Shown here in pieces: positions 19,417 to 28,249 of a DNA stretch of 64,000 nt (positions are counted from its first letter, which is position 1; each line of letters begins with the position of its first letter). The notes under the pieces are model-generated. The model searched no databases. It saw only the letters and a program-made list of their open reading frames with translations, and was not told where the DNA came from. Position numbers and translations under genes: made by a program. Origin of the DNA: Synechococcus sp. PCC 7335 (GTDB taxonomy: Bacteria; Cyanobacteriota; Cyanobacteriia; Phormidesmidales; Phormidesmidaceae); the NCBI RefSeq assembly GCF_000155595.1, contig NZ_DS989904.1:1813175-1877174 (forward strand), in the 5' to 3' direction.

Positions 19417-19782
19417 GCGAGTACGTCATATGGCTGAACGTAGAGCCAAACCGCCTACGGCAAAACCAACTGGTTCGGTAGAAACTAAGTATGAACTTGG
19501 TTCAATTGAGTCAGGAATGGACAAATAAATAGTTTGTAATATCAGTTCTCTCAACGCCGTAGGCAGTCTTTTTCGTAGATTTCAGGGATGTTTCAAGCGT
19601 TTCATTAGATAGAACCGATCTACCCTATGGGTAAATACTAAGTATTTATCAGTGTCTATCGTGTTTCTACTGACAACAAGCATCTAGGCAAACTGCTACC
19701 TTTGCACTAAGGAGGGTAGTTCGTACGAAACGCGTACTTCTACTTATGTTTCACCCAGACGAGCGCTGCATCATCTTTCACT
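19417..19782. promoter_or_regulatory. Intergenic region with a 17-bp palindrome upstream of the diguanylate cyclase
   Basis: TAAATACT at 19632-19639 and AGTATTTA at 19641-19648 form a perfect inverted repeat with one central base, about 135 bases before the cyclase ATG. It may be an operator. The remaining sequence shows no coding frame. Confidence 0.4.
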
Positions 19783-20937
19783 ATGCCCACCATAAAAACG
19801 TCAGACGCCGCACCAAACGTTGTCGCTTGGTACTGGCCAGACACTTCAACTCCCAAATATATAGATAATCAATCAGATGCAGCTGATCAGTTCACTCTGA
19901 TTTTGCAAATGCTCATGGAGAAAGGCTGTGAGGTTAGCACCAAAAGATGGCTTGACCAGGTTGTAGATGCTGCAACTGAACAGATGCCAGATCTACTGCT
20001 GATTAGTTTGCAAACAGCAGGTGAACAAGGCTATCACCTCTGCCAAGAACTACGTCAGCGAGCAATCGCACAGCACTTGCCGATTGTTTTTGTAGGGGCT
20101 AGAGGGAGTAGCCAAGAGTTGAACTGTGCATTGCACTATGGCGGTAGCGACTACTTGCAACTATCGATGGCACCGGAAGAGTGCTGGCTGAGGCTGAAAC
20201 ATCATCTTTCTACTGCCCAACTGGTACGTCGGCTACAGGCAGACCAGATCGATTTGACCGCGCGGATCGGAGAATACAGCCGTATTCTAGAGCAGCAAGA
20301 AGCGGTTAAAGTTTCATTGACTCAGAGAAATCAGGTGCTGCAGCAGCTAGCGCTCGTCGATGGACTAACTCAGGTAGCCAATCGACGAGGCTTCGATCAC
20401 AATATTGCAGACCGTTGGAAAGAAGCTAGAGCAAGAGGACAGAAAATTTCGTTATTGTTATGTGACATCGATTACTTTAAAGGCTACAACGATATCTATG
20501 GTCACCTAGCCGGAGATGCTTGTTTGCAGACGGTAGCAGCGGCCTTACAGCGGGGCGCACGTCGACAGCTTGATCAGGTTGCTCGCTATGGCGGAGAGGA
20601 GTTTGCCGTCTTGCTGCCTGATACCGATGCTGAAGGGGCTCAAAAAGTGGCCCTAACGGTTCAAGAAGAGATTGCTCGGGCTCAAATTCCGCATCGGGGT
20701 TCTTTGGTCAAGCAATTTCTTAGCATGAGTATCGGCATCTCTACCCTACGACCTGCACAGCTAGAGCACGATGCCTTTGAAGAGCTAATCAGATATGCAG
20801 ATAATGCACTATATGCCGCTAAGCTACAGGGACGCGATCGCACTTACTTCAACACGGCTCAACCCAGAGAGCTGATTGCTGAAGAACCTGCTCACCCCCG
20901 GAATCAACCTATCAACTACCAGAGAAGTTTGTCGTAA
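19783..20937 (+). CDS. Diguanylate cyclase with degenerate receiver domain
   Basis: The 384-residue protein has a receiver-like domain (about 10-145), a short coiled coil (about 150-185) and a GGDEF domain (about 190-365). It makes cyclic-di-GMP from GTP, which controls sessility and exopolysaccharide. The active-site signature is G-G-E-E-F starting at residue 270, and the inhibitory I-site R-Q-L-D is five residues earlier (261-264), so product inhibition is expected. The receiver seems to lack its phospho-acceptor Asp: where D-V-x-M-P is usual, the strand reads DLLLISLQ. Output is therefore probably not controlled by simple phosphorylation. Confidence 0.88.
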   Translation: MPTIKTSDAAPNVVAWYWPDTSTPKYIDNQSDAADQFTLILQMLMEKGCEVSTKRWLDQVVDAATEQMPDLLLISLQTAGEQGYHLCQELRQRAIAQHLPIVFVGARGSSQELNCALHYGGSDYLQLSMAPEECWLRLKHHLSTAQLVRRLQADQIDLTARIGEYSRILEQQEAVKVSLTQRNQVLQQLALVDGLTQVANRRGFDHNIADRWKEARARGQKISLLLCDIDYFKGYNDIYGHLAGDACLQTVAAALQRGARRQLDQVARYGGEEFAVLLPDTDAEGAQKVALTVQEEIARAQIPHRGSLVKQFLSMSIGISTLRPAQLEHDAFEELIRYADNALYAAKLQGRDRTYFNTAQPRELIAEEPAHPRNQPINYQRSLS

Positions 20938-21268
20938 TCAAGCACTGCCACAAAAAGGAACTTAAGCCAGAGTTAGACTCTGCTCTTCGGTTTTACTTCT
21001 AGCAGGTAGGTTTTTTGCCGAGAAAGATCTAGAACCTTCTTAACAATGGCGCTGTGACAGTAGACTATAGAGCGCTACGGCCAGAGCACCATGACTAGAG
21101 CGCCACGACTAGGACTACAGCAGTAGGGCCTACATAGTCGCTGCTAGTAAAGGTAGTATAGGGGCGAATATAAGGGCTATGAGAGCAATCAGCTAGGACG
21201 TTACAGTAGCCATCTGAACGCCACCGCCATATTGCAAGTAGTGCGTTAGGGAGGAGAAGAGCTAACTT
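20938..21268. other. Non-coding gap before mgtE
   Basis: The 331 bases have a weak hairpin (AGAGT-tag-ACTCT near 20968) just after the cyclase stop and no recognisable M-box magnesium riboswitch. The only clear signal is the Shine-Dalgarno GGGAGGAG near 21249, ahead of the mgtE GTG. Confidence 0.4.
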
Positions 21269-22687
21269 GTGCCAAATAGCAATACTCCGGCTAGCTCTCA
21301 GCCAGCCTCTAGAGAACCGTCACGTCACGAACTTAGAGAGTTAGTGCGATCACAGCTGCAAGTGCTGCTAGAGCAGGACAACTTCCGAGGTGCCAAAGCC
21401 TTGCTGGTGCCTGTGCAGCCAGCTGATATTGCCGAAGCGATCGAAGGATTACCTGACACCATGCAGGCGATCGCCTTTCGTCTGCTGTCCAAAGACGAAG
21501 CGATTGAAGTCTATGAAAACCTTGACTCTTCTGTTCAGCAGTCCCTAATCGAAGAATTTAAGCGTCAAGATCTCATTGACATTGTCGATAAAATGTCTCC
21601 TGATGATCGAGCTAGACTTTTTGACGAGCTGCCTGCTAAAGTCGTTCGTCGCCTGCTAGAACAGCTCAGTTTACAAGAGCGACAGGCCACTGCCTTGCTG
21701 CTTGGCTATGAAGCCCAGACAGCAGGGCGGATTATGACCCCTGAGTATGTGGCTCTCAAAGAAAACTGGACGGTTGGTAGGGCGCTTGATCACATTAGGG
21801 CCCAGGCCGAACTCAGCGAAACTGTCTACTACGTCTTTGTTACCAACTTTGCCCGTCAGCTGACTGGAATTCTGTCGCTACGTCAGCTTGTGATAGGAGG
21901 CGCTGAGCAAACCATCGGCGAAATTATGACCCGTGAAGTGGTTTCTGTGCAGACCAGCACAGACCAAGAAGACGTGGCTCGGGTGATTCAACGCTATGAC
22001 TTTCTAGCTGTTCCTGTGGTAGATGCGGAAAGCAGACTTGTGGGGATTATCACTGTAGATGACGTCATTGATATTCTAGAAGAAGAGGCTACCGAAGATA
22101 TCTATACGCTGGGCGGTGTCCAGTCGGGGGGAGAGAACTACTTCCAAAGCAATTTGCTAGATGTGGCTCGTAAGCGAGTCGTTTGGCTATCTGTTTTACT
22201 CATTACCAACACGGTCACTGCCGCGGTTATTCAGTCTCAACAGGATATTTTGCAAAAGGTGGTTGCACTAGCTGCCTTTATTCCATTGCTGATCGGTACT
22301 GGCGGCAATGTAGGTGCGCAGTCTTCTACGGTCGTCATTCGTGGATTAAACACCGACGAGCTGAAGATCAAAGATGCGGTGACTGTCATTCGCCGAGAAG
22401 CGGTAGCAGGTGCATTTTTGGGCCTGATGCTAGCCATTGTTGTAACCGGATGGGCCTATGTACTTCAAGGGGCAGAGATTGCTCACTTGCCAATCTCTCT
22501 AACGGTCGGCATCTCCTTGATCGGCATCTCAGTATTAGCCTCGAGTGCGGGGGCGGCACTCCCCTTTTTGTTTCAATCGCTGAGCTTAGACCCAGCGCTA
22601 ATGTCGGCACCCTTTATCACCACCGTTGTCGATGTTCTAGGCGTTTTAATCTATCTCAACTTAGCGCGCTACATTCTGCGGCTCTAG
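21269..22687 (+). CDS. mgtE: Magnesium transporter MgtE
   Basis: MgtE is a Mg2+-gated channel of the plasma membrane. The 472-residue protein has the N-terminal superhelical domain (about 20-135, with VQPADIAEAIEGLP), a pair of CBS domains (about 140-265, with IMTPEYVAL and IMTREVVSV) and five C-terminal membrane helices (about 290-472) containing the pore motif IGTGGNVGAQSST. It starts with GTG at 21269, preceded by a strong GGGAGGAG about 12 bases upstream. Confidence 0.95.
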   Translation: MPNSNTPASSQPASREPSRHELRELVRSQLQVLLEQDNFRGAKALLVPVQPADIAEAIEGLPDTMQAIAFRLLSKDEAIEVYENLDSSVQQSLIEEFKRQDLIDIVDKMSPDDRARLFDELPAKVVRRLLEQLSLQERQATALLLGYEAQTAGRIMTPEYVALKENWTVGRALDHIRAQAELSETVYYVFVTNFARQLTGILSLRQLVIGGAEQTIGEIMTREVVSVQTSTDQEDVARVIQRYDFLAVPVVDAESRLVGIITVDDVIDILEEEATEDIYTLGGVQSGGENYFQSNLLDVARKRVVWLSVLLITNTVTAAVIQSQQDILQKVVALAAFIPLLIGTGGNVGAQSSTVVIRGLNTDELKIKDAVTVIRREAVAGAFLGLMLAIVVTGWAYVLQGAEIAHLPISLTVGISLIGISVLASSAGAALPFLFQSLSLDPALMSAPFITTVVDVLGVLIYLNLARYILRL

Positions 22688-22931
22688 TCAATACATCAAT
22701 ACAGAAAGGCGGCTTCAATTCTCAATAATGAGCGAATAGATTTGATATAGTTGCTACAGATGTGAGAGATCTAACACAAAACATGTTCTGATGCAGGCAA
22801 CTGTGCCATTGAATATGAGGCTCTAGAATACAAAGCTTGGAACACAAAGCCTAAAATACAAAGCTCAGATGCAAAGAATTGTTTAAATTGTGTATATTTT
22901 GACCAGTGTGTGCTGGTAGATCAGGTGAGCT

Positions 22932-23723
22932 GTGCTGCAAAAATTTAAGCAAGACATCAAAAATGACTTGATCGCGGGATTAGTCGTCATCATTCCGCTA
23001 GCGACTACGATTTGGCTGACGATTAATGTCGCTACCTGGGTGGTCCGCTTCCTTACTCGAGTTCCCAATCGACTGAATCCTTTTACCGAGCTGAATCCTT
23101 TTGTGGGATATCTAATTAATCTGGCCGTTGGCTTTTCGGTGCCGCTGTTGGCAATTTTGCTGATTGGTCTGATGGCTAGAAATTTTGCGGGTCGGTGGCT
23201 GCTGGACTTGGGTGAGCGGATTGTGCAATCGATTCCGCTAGCCGGGTCGGTTTACAAAACCATTCAGCAGCTATTGCAGACTATCTTTCAAGATTCGAAG
23301 AGTCGATTTCGCCGGGTGGTCTTGATCGAGTATCCTCGACGCGGACTGTGGGCGATCGCGTTTGTCACCGGAGCGGCTGTCACCGATGCACCAGGCAAAA
23401 TGCTGAGTGTGTTTATTCCGACAACGCCTAATCCCACCAGTGGTTGGTATTCTGTCGTATCAGAAGATGACATTCTCAATCTTTCCATCTCTGTAGAAGA
23501 CGCCTTTAAAGTTTTACTCTCTGGCGGTATCGTGGGTCCGAATCTGGCTGCTGAAATTCCTCCTGGTCGTATCAATAGCGACCAGCCTAAGGAACTACAC
23601 GCACCGACGAGTACTCCTTCGTCGCTACCAGCTGAGAGTGTGATAGCTCAGACTCAGTCGCATCAGCCCCAGTCGCATCAACCTTTAAACTCTATGCCAG
23701 AACCTTTGCCTGAGGACAGCTAG
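22932..23723 (+). CDS. DUF502-family membrane protein
   Basis: The 263-residue protein has two membrane segments (about 14-36 and 60-86) and the DUF502 core: DLIAGLVVIIPLATTIWLT, IPLAGSVYKTIQQLLQTIF, RRVVLIEYPRRGLWAIAFVTG, and a strand SVFIPTTPNPTSGW. The C-terminal 50 residues are a Ser/Gln/His-rich tail. The start is GTG at 22932. The family is widespread; its role is uncertain. The order DUF502–nusB–ftsY is one I associate with cyanobacteria, and the 143-base gap to nusB permits cotranscription. Confidence 0.85.
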   Translation: MLQKFKQDIKNDLIAGLVVIIPLATTIWLTINVATWVVRFLTRVPNRLNPFTELNPFVGYLINLAVGFSVPLLAILLIGLMARNFAGRWLLDLGERIVQSIPLAGSVYKTIQQLLQTIFQDSKSRFRRVVLIEYPRRGLWAIAFVTGAAVTDAPGKMLSVFIPTTPNPTSGWYSVVSEDDILNLSISVEDAFKVLLSGGIVGPNLAAEIPPGRINSDQPKELHAPTSTPSSLPAESVIAQTQSHQPQSHQPLNSMPEPLPEDS

Positions 23724-23866
23724 AGGTTGCGAGAAGTTTGGCTAAGCAGTGGTCAGGTAGGCGATTCGCCTAAGGCTTTACCCTGAGGCTTTGTTTGAAT
23801 ATCTCGAGGCTAGGTATTCAGGGAAAGGCTGATAGAATGGCTGAACTCAACGTTTGATGGTAAGGA

Positions 23867-24712
23867 ATGAAAGCGCGCTCTATCGCCCGTGAACTGGCTC
23901 TTCTAGGCGTCAGTCAGCTTACGGATAACCTTTCTAGAAGGCAGACTTCGATTAGCGTCGCTGCTGATTATTCCAAAAAGCAGTTGGATGGCTTGCTTCT
24001 TAAGGCACTGACAGCGCTAGGGGCTGATGCTAAAGAGGGGATAGAGACCGCTGAGGGCGAACTGCAACGGGGTGAGAGGCTGATTCTAGAAAGCGAAACG
24101 CGCACGATTGATCTTAAAGAGGCGCGATCGCGTATACAGTCCTCGATTCCTTTGACCAAAACGGCTATCAACCAAGTAGGCGAGAAATTGGAACTGCTAA
24201 TGTTCTCTCAGCAGACCAGTAAAGAAATGACGGCAGTGCGTAAGTCCCTAGAATCTGCTGCTAAAAGCGTAGAAGCTGCCGATCAATTGCTAAGAGAGCA
24301 CCAGCAAAAGGTGGCTGATATCGAAACAGTGCGATCGCAAATTCAAAGCGCGATTATTACCGCTAAACTCACCATCACTAAGATCAAGACCACGCTCGAA
24401 CCTGAGCAGCTTGTTGCTCTGCTGAGTCGAGATGACATCCGCGGTTACGCCTGCGAACTACTAGGGAACTGGATTAGCTATCAAAAGGCGATCGACGCTC
24501 AGCTAAATGAGGCAATGGAAAAGTGGAGCATTCGCCGCCTTGCCCGTGTAGATAGAGATATCTTACGACTCGCGATGATCGAAATTGTCTATATGGATGT
24601 GCCCAAAAAAGTGGCTATCGATGAAGCGATCGAAATGGCCAAACGTTACAGTGATGAAGATGGCTATCGCTTTATCAATGGGGTGCTGCGTCGTACGACT
24701 GATAAGCTATAA
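23867..24712 (+). CDS. nusB: Transcription antitermination factor NusB with a long internal insertion
   Basis: NusB with NusE/S10 binds boxA in rRNA leaders and prevents early termination. The N-terminal helix (ARELALLGVSQL) and the C-terminal NusB bundle (about 165-281, with AMEKWSIRRLARVDRDILRL and VPKKVAIDEAIEMAKRYSDED) are clear. Between them, about 55-165, is a predicted helical, E/K/Q-rich coiled coil not found in the 140-residue E. coli protein. At 281 residues it is long even for cyanobacteria. It sits 78 bases before ftsY on the same strand. Confidence 0.9.
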   Translation: MKARSIARELALLGVSQLTDNLSRRQTSISVAADYSKKQLDGLLLKALTALGADAKEGIETAEGELQRGERLILESETRTIDLKEARSRIQSSIPLTKTAINQVGEKLELLMFSQQTSKEMTAVRKSLESAAKSVEAADQLLREHQQKVADIETVRSQIQSAIITAKLTITKIKTTLEPEQLVALLSRDDIRGYACELLGNWISYQKAIDAQLNEAMEKWSIRRLARVDRDILRLAMIEIVYMDVPKKVAIDEAIEMAKRYSDEDGYRFINGVLRRTTDKL

Positions 24713-24790
24713 GCGGCAGTACAATCGTCTTAGACTTCAAGTCCAAGTTGAAGAACGAATTAGGTAAGTTACAAGAGTGAGTTCAGGGTC

Positions 24791-26503
24791 ATGGCAGCTT
24801 TCAACTGGTTTAAACGCAGCTATCAGGAGCCCGAAGAACCCAAAAAGAGCGAAGACCAAAAACAGGTCGTTGAAGAAAAGCCGGAAGAAACGCCTGCTAG
24901 CTCAGAAGACTATCTGAATTGGGCAAAGGCTGCCTATCAAAATATTCAGTCTCGTCAAGCACAAAGCGAGACACAGAGCACAGAAGCTGAGCAGGGTACG
25001 GAAGCTGAGCAGACTCAGGAGCCAGAAGAATCTGAGAAAGAGGTTGCTGCAGACGAAGCTACTCAGGCCGAAGCTTCTACAGAAATTGCCTCTAAAGAAG
25101 AGGTGCTGCCTGTTGAGGCAGCAGCTACAGTTGAAGCTTCCACGCCAGCTGAGGTTCTTGAACCTACTGCAGAAACTGAGCCTGATGTAGAAGAAGTTGA
25201 TACTGAACCAGATCCTACAGAAGCATCCGAAACGGAAGTTCCTGGCGTAGATGCTTCTGTAGTAACAGCTACCGACACTGCTAGCACTACAGCGACTAGC
25301 ACTGAGGATGCTACCGATGAGGTCACTGAAGGAGAACCCGAACCCGAACCTGCAACCGCTCGGCCTTTTTGGGCTGCTCAAGCTGAGCAAGAGCGAGTAG
25401 CTCGCCTAGAACGCTTGCAAGCCGAGGCAATTCTAGAGCCTGAACCCGAACCCGAACCCACTCCACCCGAGCAGACTTTTGTTCCACTCGATATTGACCT
25501 GGACGAAGCCTTTCTGTGGTCGGCAGAAGTCCTTGCTTCTCAAGGCCGACGCCCCGATCAGATTTCTGTAGAAGAGATCACCTGGCTCAACAAATTGCGT
25601 CAGGGACTTGATAAAACTCGCAGAGGACTTGTCAACCAGCTCAAGTCAATTGTTGGACAAGGGCCATTAAACGACGAAGCGGTCGATGAGATTGAAGCCC
25701 TGTTGCTTCAAGCCGATGTTGGTGTTGCGGCTACTGACAAGATTATCTCTGCGCTTCAGTCCAAACTTAGAGAAGAAACCCTACCGCCCGACCAGGCTAT
25801 TGACTATCTCAAATCGTTGCTACGCGACATGTTGGAGAGCCCGCTTGAGGGCAAGCACAACCTGACTTTCACGCCGGAGAAAGACAAGCTTAGTATTTGG
25901 CTGATGACGGGTGTAAACGGTGCGGGCAAAACGACCACGATTGGCAAACTCGCTCATATTGCAACGAAATCAGAGTTTAGGTGTTTAATTGGGGCCGCGG
26001 ATACTTTTCGGGCGGCAGCGGTTGAACAGGTGAAGGTTTGGGGTGATCGCAGTGGCGTAGAGGTCATCGCTAATCCTGGGAAAAATACTGATCCTGCCGC
26101 GGTTGTATTTGATGCTATCAGCGCAGCAAACTCGCGTAATATCGAGCTACTGCTGATTGATACTGCGGGACGGCTGCAAAACAAGAAGAACCTGATGGAT
26201 GAGCTGTCTAAAGTTCGTAAAATCATCGATAAAAAAGCCCCCGGTGCCAACGTCGAATCCCTACTTGTTTTAGATGCAACGCTTGGCCAAAACGGACTGC
26301 GGCAGGCTCAGGTCTTTGCAGAAGCTGCTCAGCTCAGCGGTGTTGTCTTGACTAAGCTAGACGGTACAGCCCGAGGTGGCGTTGCCCTAGCTGTCGTCGA
26401 ACAGCTTGGCTTGCCCATCCGCTTCATCGGCGCAGGAGAAGGCATCGAAGACTTACGCCCTTTCTCTAGCTATGAATTTATTGAAGCTTTGCTAAGTGGC
26501 TAG
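24791..26503 (+). CDS. ftsY: Signal recognition particle receptor FtsY
   Basis: FtsY is the GTPase that docks SRP-ribosome complexes at the membrane. The 570-residue protein has a highly acidic, Glu/Thr-rich N-terminal region (about 12-250, with repeated E-P-E-P), an N domain (about 270-350) and a G domain. The P-loop is G-V-N-G-A-G-K-T at 374-381; DTAGRLQNKKNLMDEL and TKLDGTARGG follow. The acidic A region is longer than in E. coli FtsY and probably mediates membrane contact. It is the last gene of the DUF502–nusB–ftsY set. Confidence 0.95.
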   Translation: MAAFNWFKRSYQEPEEPKKSEDQKQVVEEKPEETPASSEDYLNWAKAAYQNIQSRQAQSETQSTEAEQGTEAEQTQEPEESEKEVAADEATQAEASTEIASKEEVLPVEAAATVEASTPAEVLEPTAETEPDVEEVDTEPDPTEASETEVPGVDASVVTATDTASTTATSTEDATDEVTEGEPEPEPATARPFWAAQAEQERVARLERLQAEAILEPEPEPEPTPPEQTFVPLDIDLDEAFLWSAEVLASQGRRPDQISVEEITWLNKLRQGLDKTRRGLVNQLKSIVGQGPLNDEAVDEIEALLLQADVGVAATDKIISALQSKLREETLPPDQAIDYLKSLLRDMLESPLEGKHNLTFTPEKDKLSIWLMTGVNGAGKTTTIGKLAHIATKSEFRCLIGAADTFRAAAVEQVKVWGDRSGVEVIANPGKNTDPAAVVFDAISAANSRNIELLLIDTAGRLQNKKNLMDELSKVRKIIDKKAPGANVESLLVLDATLGQNGLRQAQVFAEAAQLSGVVLTKLDGTARGGVALAVVEQLGLPIRFIGAGEGIEDLRPFSSYEFIEALLSG

Positions 26504-26552
26504 GTGAAGTGATTAGGAAGATTTGCCTTTAACGGCTGTTCTACAATGAGAT

Positions 26553-27293
26553 ATGAGCTTTCTAAAGGCGATCCTCATGTCCTCTATTTCTGTCAACCAA
26601 TCGCTTCCAAGTACTTTTGACTTGCCTTGCTCAGACGATACGCCTGTGGATAATGGAGATCAGAACTTGTTGCCAAACCTGTTGCTGATCTTGCTCACTC
26701 ACTTATGGTCAAGCCGTACAGACTGGTATTTTGGCGTAGATATGGCTATCTATCACACAACCGGTCTTAGTCCTAGAGACCCCGTTGTTCCAGATGGCTT
26801 TTTAAGCCTAGGCGTAGATCGTAAGAAGAACGGTAAGTCCCGGCTGAGCTATGCTGTCTGGGAAGAGAAGGGAATTGTACCTACGCTTGTGCTAGAAATG
26901 ATTTCGCACAATTACGGCGGTGAGTACGATAGAAAATTCGAGCTGTATGCCAAGTTAGGTGTGCTGTATTACGTCATTTATAATCCAGAGTTCTGGCAGC
27001 GCGATCGCCATCAGCCTTTTGAAGTTTATAGGCTTGAGAAAGGAACCTATCAGCTTCAGATTGGTGAACCCTTTTGGATGCCAGAAGTGGGGTTAGGTAT
27101 TGGTCGCTATCAGGCTGAGATCGGTGGCTACTCGCAAGAAATTTTGACTTGGTATGATGCTCAAGGAAGGCGACAGTTGAGTGCTGCCGAGCAAGAAAGC
27201 AAGCGGGTAGAGCAAGTGAATCGAGAGAACCAAAGATTGATGAGTTTTTTGCGATCACAAGGCTTCGATCCAGATAACCTGCCCGAGACCTAA
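26553..27293 (+). CDS. Uma2-family (DUF820) nuclease-like protein
   Basis: The 246-residue protein fits the Uma2/DUF820 family, which is expanded in cyanobacteria and has a restriction-endonuclease fold. The core motif is P-T-L-V-L-E-M-I-S ... YDRKFELYAKLGVLYYVIYNP, including the E...D...K...Y residues typical of the putative active site. The last 40 residues form a short helix often seen as a C-terminal coiled coil. A second ATG at 26577 (MSSISVN) is an equally good start. The biological role is unknown. Confidence 0.85.
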   Translation: MSFLKAILMSSISVNQSLPSTFDLPCSDDTPVDNGDQNLLPNLLLILLTHLWSSRTDWYFGVDMAIYHTTGLSPRDPVVPDGFLSLGVDRKKNGKSRLSYAVWEEKGIVPTLVLEMISHNYGGEYDRKFELYAKLGVLYYVIYNPEFWQRDRHQPFEVYRLEKGTYQLQIGEPFWMPEVGLGIGRYQAEIGGYSQEILTWYDAQGRRQLSAAEQESKRVEQVNRENQRLMSFLRSQGFDPDNLPET

Positions 27294-27304
27294 GCAATGT
27301 CTAT

Positions 27305-27574
27305 CTAAAATACCTGATTCCATTCATAGACGGAGTATTCTGTCCAAATCCCGTTCTGCCAATACGGATCGCCCTCTACTAGCTGTCGTACCGCCTCCTC
27401 GCTGTCAGCTTCGTAAGTTCCAAACACCTTTGTGTTATCCACCGTCGGACCTAGGGCGGTGAGCACCCCCTTTTCCTTTTGGTCACTGAGTCCTTTCAGG
27501 TGAGCCTCACGATAGGGACCACGCATTTCCAGCGCATTCTCGCAGTAGCTACCCCACATCACAAACTTAGCCAT
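27305..27574 (-). CDS. YciI-like protein
   Basis: The 89-residue protein has the dimeric alpha/beta YciI fold: FVMWGSYCENALEMR, an H-L-K-G-L segment, ALGPTVDNTKVFGTYEADSEEAVRQLVEGDPYW. The conserved D-P-Y/F at the C-terminus is characteristic. Members are often dehalogenase-like or EthD-like enzymes of unknown substrate. It lies just downstream of the ureidoglycolate lyase, same strand, with 37 bases between, so it is probably in an operon with it. Confidence 0.8.
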   Translation of the reverse strand: MAKFVMWGSYCENALEMRGPYREAHLKGLSDQKEKGVLTALGPTVDNTKVFGTYEADSEEAVRQLVEGDPYWQNGIWTEYSVYEWNQVF

Positions 27575-27611
27575 AGATGGTTAACTCTCTAGAGTATGAT
27601 CATCTATCAAA

Positions 27612-28118
27612 TCATACAATTTCAAACGCCACGTTATAGGTTCGCAAAAGATTGCAAGTTGTATGGTCTACCACATTGGTGTCGCTGAGTTCTAGGTTAT
27701 AAAAGTTGACTGTTTCGGCATCGAAATAGGGACCTGCATGCCAAGTTCCCACCTCAAGCTTGACAAAGCAGTCTCCGGGAATCTCAAAGACTTTGATTTC
27801 GTCTGGACTTGGTAGAGGAGCTTCGCTCGGTGGTGCTACTCCCAAGAACCAAGTTTGCCCTTCTAGAGATCCTAGGCACTGAGTACATCCACTGTGGCGA
27901 GTAATTTCGTGAAACCGCCGTCCGCGCTGATGCAGCGCCATGATGTAGAACCGAGGCGTACCTGCTTCTAGCTTCAGTTGAGCATCTTGCGGGTTGAACG
28001 GAACATTATCTGGCTGTGGCAAGATCAGCTGACCGAAGGGACGGAACGCTTCAGCCGTAATTGGGATGGCTTGAATGGTGCGAGTAACCGTTGAATCGAG
28101 CGTAGGTGAATTGACCAT
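27612..28118 (-). CDS. allA: Ureidoglycolate lyase (cupin type)
   Basis: AllA splits ureidoglycolate into glyoxylate and urea at the end of allantoin and purine catabolism. The 168-residue product has the typical opening I-T-A-E-A-F-R-P-F-G-Q-L-I, the middle F-H-E-I-T-R-H-S, and the cupin-like WHAGPYF followed by V-N-F-Y-N-L-E-L. It is divergent from the glyoxylate aminotransferase, 131 bases apart; the product glyoxylate is that enzyme's substrate. Family members with other roles exist, but this is the best assignment. Confidence 0.8.
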   Translation of the reverse strand: MVNSPTLDSTVTRTIQAIPITAEAFRPFGQLILPQPDNVPFNPQDAQLKLEAGTPRFYIMALHQRGRRFHEITRHSGCTQCLGSLEGQTWFLGVAPPSEAPLPSPDEIKVFEIPGDCFVKLEVGTWHAGPYFDAETVNFYNLELSDTNVVDHTTCNLLRTYNVAFEIV

Positions 28119-28249
28119 AGGTTGCGATTACACTGACATCATCACGAAGTTATAAGCTTTCTCGCTAAAGCCTATCGTTATTATTCTAGAGAAAGCATAA
28201 TCGTATTTCTACTTAAACTTTTCATCCACTTCATCCAACGCGATTTTCC

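Noticed and set aside
22183-22728. 181-codon plus-strand frame overlapping mgtE
   Set aside because: Cys/Arg/His-rich composition and full overlap with the conserved MgtE pore region mark it as a shadow.
24902-25390. Long minus-strand frames inside ftsY's acidic region
   Set aside because: Ser/Cys/Phe-rich antisense by-products of Glu/Thr/Pro-rich coding sequence, no motif.
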